NCBI RefSeq assembly: GCF_000003815.2
Contig: NC_049988.1
Location: 12,677,969 to 12,741,968, forward strand
Length of the DNA stretch: 64,000 nt
Source of the DNA: Branchiostoma floridae
Lineage: Eukaryota > Chordata > Leptocardii > Amphioxiformes > Branchiostomatidae
Reading direction: 5' to 3'
Positions 45,653 through 57,260 of the stretch are shown here, in pieces; within the stretch, counting starts at the first letter, position 1; the number at the start of each line of letters is the position of its first letter. A program made the position numbers and the translations under genes. The notes below the pieces were generated by a model. That model saw only the letters and a list, made by a program, of their open reading frames with translations. It was not told where the DNA came from and did no database searches.

Positions 45653-46625
45653 CCCTCAAACCACCGTATAGGGTCAAAACTGACCCCAGGCGTATATCGA
45701 TGTGTGCCATCATGGCATTTCTGGTCGAAAACAAATTTCGTTCCATGAGTTTGTTTGTATATATGTCCTATAACTTCTTATACGTTTTTAACGAGATTGG
45801 CTCATTATTGATTAAGTTATCTTAGAAAGTTTATGCATGGTCCAGTGGGGTCAAAACTGACCCCAGCATTTTTTTAAACAAACTTTTGCGACCCACACCT
45901 GAACTACTTATTGTACGATCACGAAATTTTCAGAGAATGCTGGACATGTAAGCCAAAGTTATTGTTACGGCTTTTGTGCCATTATCATGTTATATGACGA
46001 CATTATGACGTCATCTAGGTAATCTCGGCCGCCATCTTGGATTTTGCCTGATGAAGTCATTAAATTAGCATAAATTATGAATATTGAGTCATGAAATTTA
46101 CGTTGAATTTCATAAGATGTGATAAGCAACTGATATCTGCTAAGAAAACCTTAAAACTTAAATGTTTAATACAAAATTAGTAAACTTAATAATAATAATA
46201 ATTAGTAATAAGTATATCTGTCAAAATTTCGTTGCCATGGCAACATGAAAAAGAATGAACATACTTTGTTCACTGAAAATGTTTGCTTTCAACATTTTCT
46301 AAAAAGTTACCAAGTTTGGTGACCCTAGCATGGGCCATTCAGGCGCTATACGGCATTGAAGCTGGCATCAAAAACCTCCTTCCATTTCTGAATAGCATTG
46401 GTGCAAAATGTGGTCCTCGTGATCTTTTGCATAAATTATGATAATGAGTTAGAAGTATTCTAACCTAATCATGTCAGACTGTCCCACATAGATTAATGAA
46501 ACTAAACATATATACAAATCACAAAAAGAGTCACACAAAAAACTGTATTTGTACAAAACGTTTTGGGGTCAGTTTTGACCCCATACGGTAATCTACGTCA
46601 CAAAAAAGCTACGGTGGTTTGAGGG
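45653..46625. mobile_element. piggyBac-like non-autonomous element (973 bp)
   Basis: Flanked by TTAA at 45649-45652 and 46626-46629. Perfect 16-bp terminal inverted repeats ccctcaaaccaccgta and tacggtggtttgaggg. Sub-terminal copies of ggggtcaaaactgacccc lie near 45670, at 45848-45865, and inverted at 46565-46582. TTAA target and CCC-starting ends are piggyBac hallmarks. No transposase frame. Confidence 0.9.
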
Positions 46626-46629
46626 TTAA

Positions 46630-47349
46630 GATCGGATTTCGTGTACTGGACAAGTAGAAGTGGCTGCATACGGTTTCTACAGAGCGCTTTGCAAGTCAGC
46701 AACAGGTGGAGTCATAATACGTCTTGCGGCACACGATCTTAACCTTTGACCAAGCAATATTGTCGGCACCTTATCGGTAAGATATTTGGCGTTATTGCCT
46801 GAAAGACCTCACGTTAGCCATCTATAATCTAATAATAACCACCTTGCTCAGTGATAGGTGGCATGCGTGTGGCGTGCTAAAGCAATTTAAGTTCGCTTCA
46901 GTTCTAATAAAAGCAGCAAGCTTGTAGGTAGATGGCCTCTATTGGCAAGAGGGTAAATGCAACAAAATCTGGCGTGACGGCTTATGAAATACATGTTTAA
47001 CCTTTCGTCCAAATTAAGAAAGTCCGTGTTACTATGGGCTTCTTAAGAATTTCTTGAGCATCTTGCCTGATGTCTCAGGGTCGATTATCATTTTCTGTTT
47101 GCTTTCGGACAGATGAGGAAAATGTGGCACTGGCACTTGAGTGATTACCTTATTCTAAAGGTGCAAATGACAAATAGCTTGATAAGGTTGCCCGATATAG
47201 CCTTCTGCGTAAGACCGGAGGGAGCGGTGGGTTGTTATCCGCTGTAAACATGTGTCTAAGGCACGGACTTGGAAGGCATAACCCATCCTTCTCCCCTACG
47301 TAAGCCAGGTACTCAATGTTACAATTGGGTGGAGTGAGTAAAGTAGTGT
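46630..47349. other. Gene-free spacer
   Basis: No gene or repeat recognised between the piggyBac-like element and the SINE. Confidence 0.4.
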
Positions 47350-47361
47350 AAATTGCATTCC

Positions 47362-47828
47362 ACTGGGACCGCGTAGCACAGTGGTAGTTTGTTCGCCGCG
47401 GAACCGAGAGGTTGCGGGTTCGAATCCGACTGCCGTGCCACCGATCTTGTGCCCTTGCGAAAAGCACTTTGCACGGCTTTCCTCACTTTACTCAGATGAA
47501 AATGAGTACCTTGCTTCGGCTAAATAGAGGCCCCGTGTATTGGGAGAGCCACACCCCAGGCACGTTAAAGAACCCCCACGCGTGCGATGGTGCGGTGTGC
47601 GTTGGTGCAAATCCTTCTGTCGGGAGTTGGTGATTCACTTCAAATCACCTGGATGGAGGCCTGGCGAACTTCTGTCTCGTATCAGCCACATGGTGATTTA
47701 CATCGTTCACCCGGACGAATATGTGCGAACATGTACAGGGTTAGCACTTGGCAATAGCCTACGGCTAGATGGGCAGCCCTGGCTGTTTGTAAACAACTTA
47801 ACAAATAAATAAATAAATAAAAAAATAA
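47362..47828 (+). mobile_element. Full-length tRNA-derived SINE with target-site duplication
   Basis: A 12-bp duplication AAATTGCATTCC flanks it (47350-47361, 47829-47840). The head has 'gcgtagcacagtggtagttt' and 'gggttcgaatccgactgcc'; the body matches 21803-22060; the tail is an (AAAT)n run. About 467 bp. Confidence 0.9.
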
Positions 47829-47924
47829 AAATTGCATTCCCCACTGGCACAAAACTATAGAAACACATATTTCCGCAACTGATATGGCCTATTGTACAGA
47901 TAGATGTTTGTAATGTATGTGTAT

Positions 47925-48010
47925 GTATATGTGATCCGAAGAATCGAACCCAGAAATCCTGAAATCTGGTTGAAACAACTTAACCGTTACGCCTGCTACC
48001 AAAGACAGCA
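47925..48010 (-). mobile_element. tRNA-like SINE head
   Basis: Minus strand: 'ggcgtaacggttaagttg' and 'gggttcgattcttcgg'. tRNA-derived, but too degenerate for a tRNA gene. Confidence 0.45.
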
Positions 48011-48024
48011 GTGTGGATTCCTTA

Positions 48025-48266
48025 GGTGCACTCTAACCGCACTTGCGTCAAGCTTGCGTCACTTCCGGGTTCGTTCACCGTGTCACTGTTTTGCTATTTT
48101 CTCCATTTTTTTAGATATTGCGTAATATGTAGAGGTATGACTTATAGGACGACAAAATACACAAAAAAGTAAGAAAATTCACTCTGAAATCTCTGAAAAA
48201 TTCGTTGAGTATCTTTCGAACCCCGCGGTGACACAAACTTGATGCAAGTGTAGTGGGAGTGCACGG
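48025..48266. mobile_element. TTAA-type short MITE (about 242 bp)
   Basis: Left ggtgcactctaaccgcactt, right 'agtgtagtgggagtgcac'; internal 'cgttcaccgtgtcactgttt' as in 41273. Left flank is CTTA. Confidence 0.8.
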
Positions 48267-50550
48267 TCGCCTATAGCTTGGATCTCTTTCAAATCTCAAT
48301 TTGCTCATGTGTAGCAGGATATTATAATCGCTGGCATCCAATCGTTGGCATTAATCAAATGACGCGGGCGATGTTTTATATTTCTTTTTACTATTTTTTT
48401 TTCTTTATTTTACTATAAAATATCAAAAGATCTTTCAAAAGATCGTACTGGGTACGATTAACATCATTGTACCACCTGAATGATATCGCTTGGATATGAA
48501 ATTACATATATTACTGTGTGTGAATGTGGCTTGAAGATATCTATTAATAGCATAAACTGATTTTGTCGCATTTGGTGCAAACGTGCTAAGATACGACGAG
48601 ATTGCGGAATTCTGGATTGAGATGCGTAAGATGTTTAATATCTATAGAGGTCATCATACTTATGGTGACGTTATAAATTTTACACATTTGATATAAGACG
48701 TCAGTTCACCACAAAATATTTTTTATCATTAGATGACTGCGCGCAAAATTCAAAGACAACATGAAAGTGGAAGAGCGCTAGCAGTCCAACTATCTTTGTT
48801 TGCAAACCGCCTCTAACACTCCAGGTTCGTACTAAAGAGTATAAGCTGCATATTCGGCTAGAATTCATTCACACCAAGATGTGCCTTTACTCTTTCCAAT
48901 GGACCACTATTCTTTCCAAAAAATGTGACAGGTTCTTTAACGTGCTTGATGTGTGGCTCTCCTCAAGCACGAAACCTCCATATACGTCTTATCCGAAGGA
49001 CGGCCCTAACCGAAACCAGATACCCATTTTTATGTTTCATTCAAGTTCAAAAATTAGTGAAAAGTGGGGAGGGGGGCGTACCTTCAACATCAGGAACTGT
49101 TAGTTATTCTAACTAAGTACCTCCAGGTTATGAGTAAATAGCCCTAACAACAAAGTTATCGTGTAATATTGCTTTTGTCTGGCTACTCCATAGGATTTCA
49201 AGGATCAGTGTTACACAAATATGTCTGATCATAAACATTCCAAACACATAGAAACATTTGAGAAAAACACAGCCAATGGCTAAACTAGGATGGTCTCCAA
49301 ATATGCTTTATGAGTTTGGCACAAGGACAAGGAGAACCTCTGTTAAATGTCAGGGCCATTCGGATCATAAGATTGCAGCCACATGGTGAAACATGAGTTT
49401 CCGCTGTTATACGATAGTTTTAACCAGAGAGATTCCCAAGTATGCTAATGAGTTTGACACAAAAACGTCTCATTACAATTCAACCACATGGACTAACACG
49501 AAGAAACTCAGACAGCTATAGGTCAGGACTAATTGCAAAATATGTAGAAATATAGCATTTCAAGCACATGAATTCTCCCAAAGCTCAGTCATACAGTAGA
49601 CACATATAGAGACACTTTTCGATTTTGTATGGCTGAAAGATACACATGTGAAACCCAAGGGAAAACTCAGTTAATATCCATGACCAATAATTGCTTCACC
49701 CACAGAAACACAAGGACCTGTCAGGCTGATGTCTGCTTTGCTCTCCTCCTTGGAGTGATTGATTACCAAGCTCATGAGAAACACATTAGAATGACTGTCT
49801 CTAATTAGCGATAAGGTAACCATTCGGATATTTATTATCCAGCAGATCCAGATATTTATCATAAGCAAACATAGAGAACCCTTCGACTAGGAAAAAAAAG
49901 GACAAAACACACAAGATATATCTTCTTTTGGGTTGTTTCTGCAGTGTTTACCCTAAATCTCGACTGAGCTTTGGAATATAAACATGTGTAAGCTACATCT
50001 GAACCAGGCCTCCCTTGCCTGACACATATATGTCAGATTATAATGTTACAGTGGGCATTGAGAAGGCGGCAAGAGGTGCAAATCTTTCATTACCGTACAT
50101 TCTCCAGAAATCGCTTTCATTCTGAAAGCATTGCGTTCGCAGGAGCTTAGGTAACCTTTGTGATATTTTAACCACACACAATCTAACAAAGCTCCACAAA
50201 GGTCACCTGTCCGAGTCTTACAGTTGTGAGTTGTGGGGGCGTTAGATTGCATTAATATGAATCCCTTGTATTCAAATCAATCGAGGCCGACACGTGCCGT
50301 TAATAGGCTTATCAGACAGTTTCGTTTGGTAGTTTTCTGCATTAGCGTACTTTGCAATTGACAGATAGTTGGAAATCAGCAATTGACAGATAGTGAGAGA
50401 TCTATAAATGTATGAAAAATAAAGACAAGCAAACAATCATTGTCTTGAAGTCATCCAGTAATTTTAGTAAAATTTCTTATCTTTTTAAAACTTTTTGACC
50501 GACAAGGATCTGGCAAATGAAAACAGTGGCACATACAAAGAATAGCAGGT
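48267..50550. other. Gene-free spacer with a SINE body fragment
   Basis: At 48890-49060 the minus strand carries SINE-body blocks (inverse of 'gttctttaacgtgcttgatg', 'gtggctctcctcaagcac'). Elsewhere AT-rich with no gene seen. Confidence 0.45.
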
Positions 50551-50724
50551 TCAATTAAGGAAATGTAGTTTCAAAGTCTTTTTTTTTCAGTTTTACACAC
50601 AAAACAAAACAAAACACACGAAGTGTAAAAAGATTCTTCTTCTTTATTCTATACAATCCGTTAAGAATTGATCTGTCAAACTTTAGTTCACAGAGAGAGT
50701 GTGGCGAGAGCACCGTCCTGGCGG

Positions 50725-50835
50725 AAAGAGGGTTTAACACCACCATTTACCTCCCCAGCCAAAGTTAGGCACCCTTTTTACACCTGGGTGATAAGGAAAG
50801 CCTTGTTAAGTGCCCTTCACAGTGACACACGATCG
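50725..50835 (-). mobile_element. SINE body fragment
   Basis: Minus strand: 'ccgatcgtgtgtcactgtg', 'aagggcacttaacaaggctt', 'cacccaggtgtaaa'. Confidence 0.6.
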
Positions 50836-51505
50836 GTAGTATCATCCCTGTATATTTACCTTCAGCTTGCTTTCCTGGAATATCTTCCACAAGAATTCCA
50901 CATCAAATTCACGTTTTTCTTTTTCTTATGGTAATATCAGATTCTTTCTTCTCTACTCGTATGTTCGAATTATGAAAGATATGCCCAGTCTAGCAACTGT
51001 GACATTCTAAAGGCCACACCGTTTTGGATTCCGTTTTAGTCGTTATTATTTTGTTTGAGAACTCAGGCGGTGACCTCAAAATCCTAAGGTATTCCTCTGT
51101 TCATCGTGGGTTACTTGCACAAAGACCCTGGATCCGCCGGGATTTGTCGGTAGGTCCTGTGACCTTTAACACGAGAGGTTCGCGCTTCTCATGCAAATAA
51201 CACATCAAAGCTCCGGATGTTTGCCGTCAAAGAGTTAAAAGATCGGCACGGATTATTGGATCCCTCACGCTTTTAAGTCAACAATTTGTCACTATGTTAT
51301 ATTCTGTGATATCTCAAACGTGAAGGACTAATGGCAAGGGAAAATCAGATGTTGTGTCAAAGGTGACTTTTGTGTCACGTTTTCTTTAGGATATTTTTTT
51401 CTGATCTTTCACTGTTTCTTTTTCCTTCGTCATTTAAAACATTTGGCCAGACGCCGTTTCCAAATTTTGGTAAAAGACATACACACACACACAAATCATA
51501 GCATA

Positions 51506-51940
51506 CAGTCAAACCTGCCCAAGACGACCACGCGGGGGACAGAGAAAAATCGGTCGATTTGGACAGGTGGTCGCTAAGAAGAGTATCGACTCAAAATATG
51601 CCCGATGCAAAGTATAAATGGGGAACGCACGCAAAGAAGCGAGGTCTTTAATGTCAAATACAACACGCAAACTGTAAACTGTAAATTTAACCCCAAAATC
51701 CGACGCAAACTGGCCGATTTTGGCACAAAATCGCGCTAATTATCATCAAAAATCGATGAAAACCTCAATCTTAAAAATGATGAGGCCCAATTGGGCCGGT
51801 CGCGTTGGCTAGGTGGTCGTTGAGAAAAGGTCGCTAATTAATGCTTACGTCAATGGGAAACTAAATCGGGACCGAGAAAAAGCGGTCGAAATGGCCAGGT
51901 GGTCGCTGAGAAGTGGTGGTCGCTCGTGCAGGTTTGACTG
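51506..51940. mobile_element. pogo/Tigger-like MITE (435 bp)
   Basis: TA at 51504-51505 and 51941-51942. Ends CAGTCAAACCTGC and its inverse GCAGGTTTGACTG. Inside, GGTCGCT(G/A)AGAA motifs repeat four times in both halves. CAGTC ends with a TA target are typical of pogo/Tigger elements. Confidence 0.85.
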
Positions 51941-51942
51941 TA

Positions 51943-52561
51943 TTTTGTACGGTATATTTCAGACTATAAGAATGTACATTTGTTATATTTTGTCTGATTC
52001 TCATCTCTTCCCCCTTAATCTCAATGAGAAGCTGTCTGTGGGCGAATTTGAGCGTCTCATGAATAAGAAAAGTTCAGAAACCACTCACGGAGACATGAAA
52101 TAACAGAAACGGCCCCTAATTTCTTTCTCAAGGCTGAAGGCTCATAAAAAGCACGGGACCTCTTCTGTTTGAAACATTTTATCGTTTTAGAAAGCAGTGT
52201 CTCTTAGTGTACAGGATCAAGTTTTGCCATGGTCTAACGTCTCATTGAGCAAGAGACATGCTTTAAAAGTCTGCCTTTAGAACCCACACAACGTTGCATC
52301 TCCGCGAACAAATCTAATGGTCAACGTATTTGAAACCAGGAAATATGTTTGCAATAGAATATACGAAAATCAAACAACACCCCGGATGAACAATTTCCAC
52401 TGGGCTATATAAGAATATAATAATGTAAATTCAATAACACAATAAACATGAAAGTAACAACACAACACTTTCATCATATATCTACTACGTCACTCGCTTT
52501 TTCCTCGACGATACATGAACAGTTTTTTTGTTGGGCTATTAAATTAATGATCACACCAAAT
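51943..52561. other. Gene-free spacer
   Basis: AT-rich; nothing recognised. Confidence 0.4.
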
Positions 52562-52660
52562 AGCAGTTACTCAAGCGACTGGATATGATTTCGAATCAGT
52601 CAGACGTTTTTATAGCATCAAATACATTTCGTTAGTGACAATGAGCAAGATCTCTTGAAG
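52562..52660. repeat. Dispersed repeat fragment, copy 2
   Basis: 'agcagttactcaagcgactg', 'gatatga', 'gacgttt' and 'cgttagtgacaatga' parallel 3245-3355. Confidence 0.5.
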
Positions 52661-52689
52661 AATAGTCATCAATCAAATTGTTTTGCAAG

Positions 52690-53370
52690 CAAAAATTTGG
52701 CGACCTAATACATCCTTGAAATATTTAAAGCTTTTGTAAATTTTATGCACATGACTTTGAGTAACGTACACATGTCACAAGAATAAAATTCCCATCATTA
52801 ATCATTAAGCGGTTTTGCAGTTTTTGCATATGTTATGCGAATCAGTTCCTCATTTGAATATTTGGTATCTGCTTATGTCCCTCGTATCATAAATTACACA
52901 TGTTACGTTATGGAAGTAAAGTAATGGAAAAAAATGAAATTATCTAATTTCATAATTGATTATGCAAATCAAGCCTTCATTTGCATAACATCTATATCGT
53001 TTTAACCATCTTTGTCCAAGCTACCGCATGCCTAAAACGATGTCAGTCCCTTGTTTCTTCCTGCAGTTGTCCTCTTTGGAATGTTTGACAAAAATGCCCG
53101 CAGTTCCACAATTAGTTAGGGGGCTGAAACTTGCTCCACTTTGTCACGACGCCGAAGCTATCTACCATACAAATGTCAACACCATATCATGTCCGGGACA
53201 AGAGACACATTGAAAAAAACTGTTATGATAGAACATTCTTTAGTTACTAACTATGCAAATTTGCTCTCATTTTGCATTTATCCTTTATTTATTTTGTACA
53301 ACATTGTCTAAGGTACCTACATACCAAGAATCATAAAAATCCGTTGTTTCTTTCTTGAGTTATCTTGTTC
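52690..53370 (-). repeat. About 700-bp dispersed repeat, copy 2 (inverted)
   Basis: Reverse-complement match to 22540-23250, block by block: 'tcctcatttgaatatttgg', 'gcccgcagttccac', 'gaaacttgctccactttg', 'gtccgggacaagagacac', 'gtacaacattgtctaaggta'. Confidence 0.8.
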
Positions 53371-55660
53371 AGAAAAGGTTGACAAAAATGCCCCTGCTAT
53401 CCTAAACTAGCCGCTAGGGGCCAAAGTTACGTCACTTCTTCCTAAGCACGAAAGCGATTTACTGGCACATGACACGGCACATAATACTATCTAGTATTCA
53501 TAACTTGGGTCGACGATAAAGAAAACAAAATGGTGCATGAGCTCAGGTTGTTCGAGAAGCACTGTGTAAGGACAAGACGGCAACACAATGCTACGCACGA
53601 AGATAACAAAAAAGCTCCTTCGGTTTCTGGCATGTTACCAAATGCTAGCAGGGTTTTTGTTAATGGAGTAAGCTGGCAATACGACAGAATTTTTGACATG
53701 TTTGGACATGCACTAGGAGTAACTGTGAAAGGTATAGGACGGCAACTTGCTGCTATACCCAAAAGGAAGTCAACTTAGACTACATCCATGTGGTATAGAA
53801 CACAGTATTAGCTGGGGATTTCATACGAAAAAATAGGCTGGCAAAACTACAATAAAATAAAACTACAGTTAAAGACCATCGCTGGAGAAGCACTGGAGTA
53901 TTCGAACCGTGTATGGCACAGTGTTACTGTAAACAAGGATTAGAAAACACAAACATTGGCTGGCATATGATATGGCTCCTAATCCTAGCTAGAGGTTTTA
54001 GAATATTGAGTTGGCTTGCAAGACGACAGCGAAATGGCAAAGAACATTGTTGAAGGAGCAGCGAAAGTAACAGTTTAAGGCGAAGGACGTCAACGTGATG
54101 CTGGGAAAAAAAGATAAGAAGCAGATACGTTCGCACTTGACATGGCACGTAATACCAGCCCCGGAGTTTTAGATGATTGAGTGCACTACCAAGGCGAAAG
54201 ACAGATTGCCCGCATAACAAATTATCAATCAATTTACATTGGCCCCCACAGTTGTGTAACAGGTCTTTCTGTCTTGTGGCTGACACAAGGAAGCTCACGG
54301 GCTATTTAATGGCTTATATTATATATAAAAATTCAAATCAATGGCACAACCGCTCATCGAAGACCGTGGTCTTGGAACAGAGAGCCCCTACCATATCTAA
54401 GATTCTTTTCAAGGGTCAACGATTGGTCCATACCTACATCAAGGCCATCAGTCATCTCTTACTAAAAACGGTGGGCGATGCGTACTCCCAGGAACCTTTG
54501 ACCCCATAATGGAGCCACATAAAACCTCCTTTCCTGTAGAGGGTGGGAGTTTCTATTCTAATTCCACCATTACTCGCCACTGGTGCTCTTGATGAGAAGG
54601 AACGTGTGTGGATAAGGGTTTGTTCCACTGGGACACTAAACGTACCAGGCCACATGGAACGCCGGGCATTGCACTGCGCCTTAGAGGTGTTGTTGATCGA
54701 CTGCGCCACTGCAGTGGTCAGAGGTGCGCTGACCCCGTCACACTTTAGCTTTCAGACTTTCCTCATCTTCTTAAAAGTGCGAAAAGCATTACGATAACTG
54801 CATGCAAGTCATTCACTGCTTGAAGTAACTGAATCTATGAATAATTTGGTTTTTGTCTTATCAACACCCACTCAGTATCCACTCGAAAAAGGTGATATCC
54901 TTTGTTTGTAGGCAATGCTTAGATTTGCTCAGATTTGTACCGAACAGGAAAATTTGCATATCCAGATAGATTTATTTACTCCACTCACACCAGCATCCTC
55001 ATCATCATCATCATCGTTCATCCTCGTGTGAGGTGGAGCAGACGAAGTTAGTCCTCTAGAACTGCTTGTCCCCCATCGCAGAGAGTAGCCTTGCCCTTCC
55101 AGCCCTGTACACCAGCATAGCACTCTACCATTTTCTGTGATTGAGGTTGCTTTTTTAACGTACTCGAGTTGTGGCTCTTCTCAAACGTTTAATTTTCATT
55201 TAACGTCCTATCAAAAGGGCGCGTCCCTAACTGAAGTTGGGTACAGAATTTTTAACTGATTGAAGTAAGGAAATCGCGTACAAAAATGGTCACATTGACG
55301 GTGGGATTTCAGAAAACTAGAAACAATGGCATCCTGGTGTTAGGTTTATTGAAAATGTTTTTCATTGCATATTCCTGTCCAACATAATGCTAAACATAAT
55401 GATAAATGCATTGAGTTAGATAACTGAAGTATAGTACAACCTGCTAGCCGCCATGCTAGATAGAGATGCATGGCCAGACATTGTTAATGGCACCTCATAT
55501 GAGTTTAAACTGAACCGAACTGAAGTTCTAAAGAGGTTACATTTAATATCATCTTAATCTACTCGCTGTCTCTCTATCTTTTTAAAACTTGTGTTAACAC
55601 ATTTGCAGAGCCTTTTCAGTACGTTGTACTTTTTAGTCGACATAATGTAGCTGATCATTT
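53371..55660. other. Spacer, no gene recognised
   Basis: Several 80-120-codon frames overlap on both strands (for example 53530-53778 plus, 53924-54298 minus) without family pattern or convincing splice partners. A (ATC)n run lies at about 54998-55016. A SINE-body-like stretch lies at 55140-55260 on the minus strand. Confidence 0.4.
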
Positions 55661-55674
55661 TGTCCTTGCCTAAA

Positions 55675-55910
55675 CATGCATATTCATGATCTGGTTGTAG
55701 TGTATGGTTGTAGTACTAGCGTACTTATAAGAGATCTGCGCAACTCTCTGTATAGTCAGCCCGGGCATTCAAAAAGAAAATGTACTAAATTCTCTACATA
55801 TGTATCGTTGCAAAAAGTACATAAATATTCTGTCGTTTGGAGGAGTCTGGTTGTGTCTACCAACTTTAAGTTGTAGCGAATGGTCACTAAGCCTTAGTTT
55901 AGCCATGGCT
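55675..55910 (-). pseudogene. Frameshifted LINE C-terminal remnant
   Basis: Reads AKLRLSDHSLQLKVGRHNQT, PPNDRIFMYF, then after a one-base shift CNDTYVENLVHFLFECPG. The order 'KLRLS-H-L-x-GRH' plus 'C-x(8)-VHFL-x2-CP' is the post-RT zinc-knuckle region of some LINEs. Confidence 0.55.
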
Positions 55911-56383
55911 TGGTGGTGATTGAAATTTTCTCGCTCATATATATGCTTAATTTTTCTGTAAGTTTATTAAAACTGTAACTGTTACTCCAACGCGGCGTTA
56001 TGTTGCGAGGGTAATGAGTGGCTAAAAGTAGCTTAAGTGATGCCGCTTCATATAGTACTGGATTTTTTTATTCTCCTGTCGATGTGACAGATGAAGAGGC
56101 AGACAGGCATTTTGCCTGTTTGCCTGACCAGCACATGACTTTTTATGGTGAAGGAGGGGTGTGCAATTCCTTCTCCACCCTCTCGTCTATTGGAGCACTA
56201 AGTCTCACAGGGGCAACTCTATGCAACGTGTGAGGCGACTCCAGCAGATGCAGCTTTGTTGTTCGGAGTATCCATCTCCTAGGAGGACTTCCGACCAAGG
56301 ATGTAAGGGGTTCCTCCTACCCCCGACTCGTGTGTCATGGCGGGCGCGTCATGCCCGAACATGCCCCTAAGGCCTGTCTCGGC

Positions 56384-56562
56384 CACAAAGGCCTGCAACT
56401 GCAACTAGCCGCAGCTAGATACTCATTTACACCTGAGTTAAGTGAGGAAAGTCGTGTAAAGTGCCTTTCCCAAGGGCACAAGATCGGTGGCACGGCAGTC
56501 GGATTCGAACCAGCCACCTCTCGGTCTCGAGCCGAACATGCCACTGCGCCTTGCGGTCCCAC
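56384..56562 (-). mobile_element. tRNA-derived SINE
   Basis: Minus strand: 'gtgggaccgcaaggcgcagt', 'ctggttcgaatccgactgcc', 'cgatcttgtgcccttggg', 'aactcaggtgtaaatgagta'. Confidence 0.8.
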
Positions 56563-56957
56563 TATATTAGTAAGTGTATCATGGAAGTCGGCTAAAGTGA
56601 AAGTGGGTAGATTAAAAGTGGTTGGCTTCCTTTGTGTGTGGTGTTAATCTATTTATATCACGGGATGTCGCTTAGTGCACTCCCACCACTTTTATCACAC
56701 TCGACTCATTCAAACGCACTATCTCTGGGTCTTAGAAAGACTTTATTCCGCTTGACCGAAATAACCGCCTCACGCGTTCTTTTGCAAAAATCGAATTGAC
56801 TATATATCTCTTAAGAGGTGGTTCTTCGAGTGTCATAGTGTCATTACTCCAGGCATTAGAACAACTCTAAGTGTCGAGCAACCCCATAACTTTGATATAA
56901 CCATCCGTTCTTACCTTTAACATGATATACGGTCGACGCTTAACATGTAATTTTTGA

Positions 56958-57260
56958 TTGCCATTTTTTATTGATGAAGCTCTCCAGACCCCTTGTGAGT
57001 CCCTCCCTCATGGCACCCATCCACCCAGAAGGGAATGGGTGGACCTGAACAGAGCAAGGTGCGGAGTAGGTAGGACCAGAGACAACCTACTGAAATGGGG
57101 CCGGGTGAACTCAGCTGAGTGTCGTTGTGGCCACCCAACCCAAACCATGGGACACATTACGAAGGACTGTGTATTAGGCCCCAACATCTCCAACCAGGAC
57201 CTACTAGAAGCTAACGAGAAGGCCGTGGCCTGGCTGCAGTACTGGAACGGAAGGCTATGA
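56958..57260 (+). pseudogene. LINE (jockey-like ORF2 tail) 3' remnant
   Basis: WVDLNRARCGVGRTRDNLLK, WGRVNSAECRCGHPTQTMGH, ITKDC: the common 'LNR-x-R-x-G-x-G ... L-x-KWG ... C-x-CG ... QTM-x-HI-x3-C' module after jockey/I-type reverse transcriptases. TGA near 57258 is the natural C-terminus; the upstream part is missing. Confidence 0.85.

Noticed and set aside
53530-53778. 82-codon plus-strand frame
   Set aside because: No recognisable domain, splice partner or signal peptide; an overlapping antisense frame is as long.
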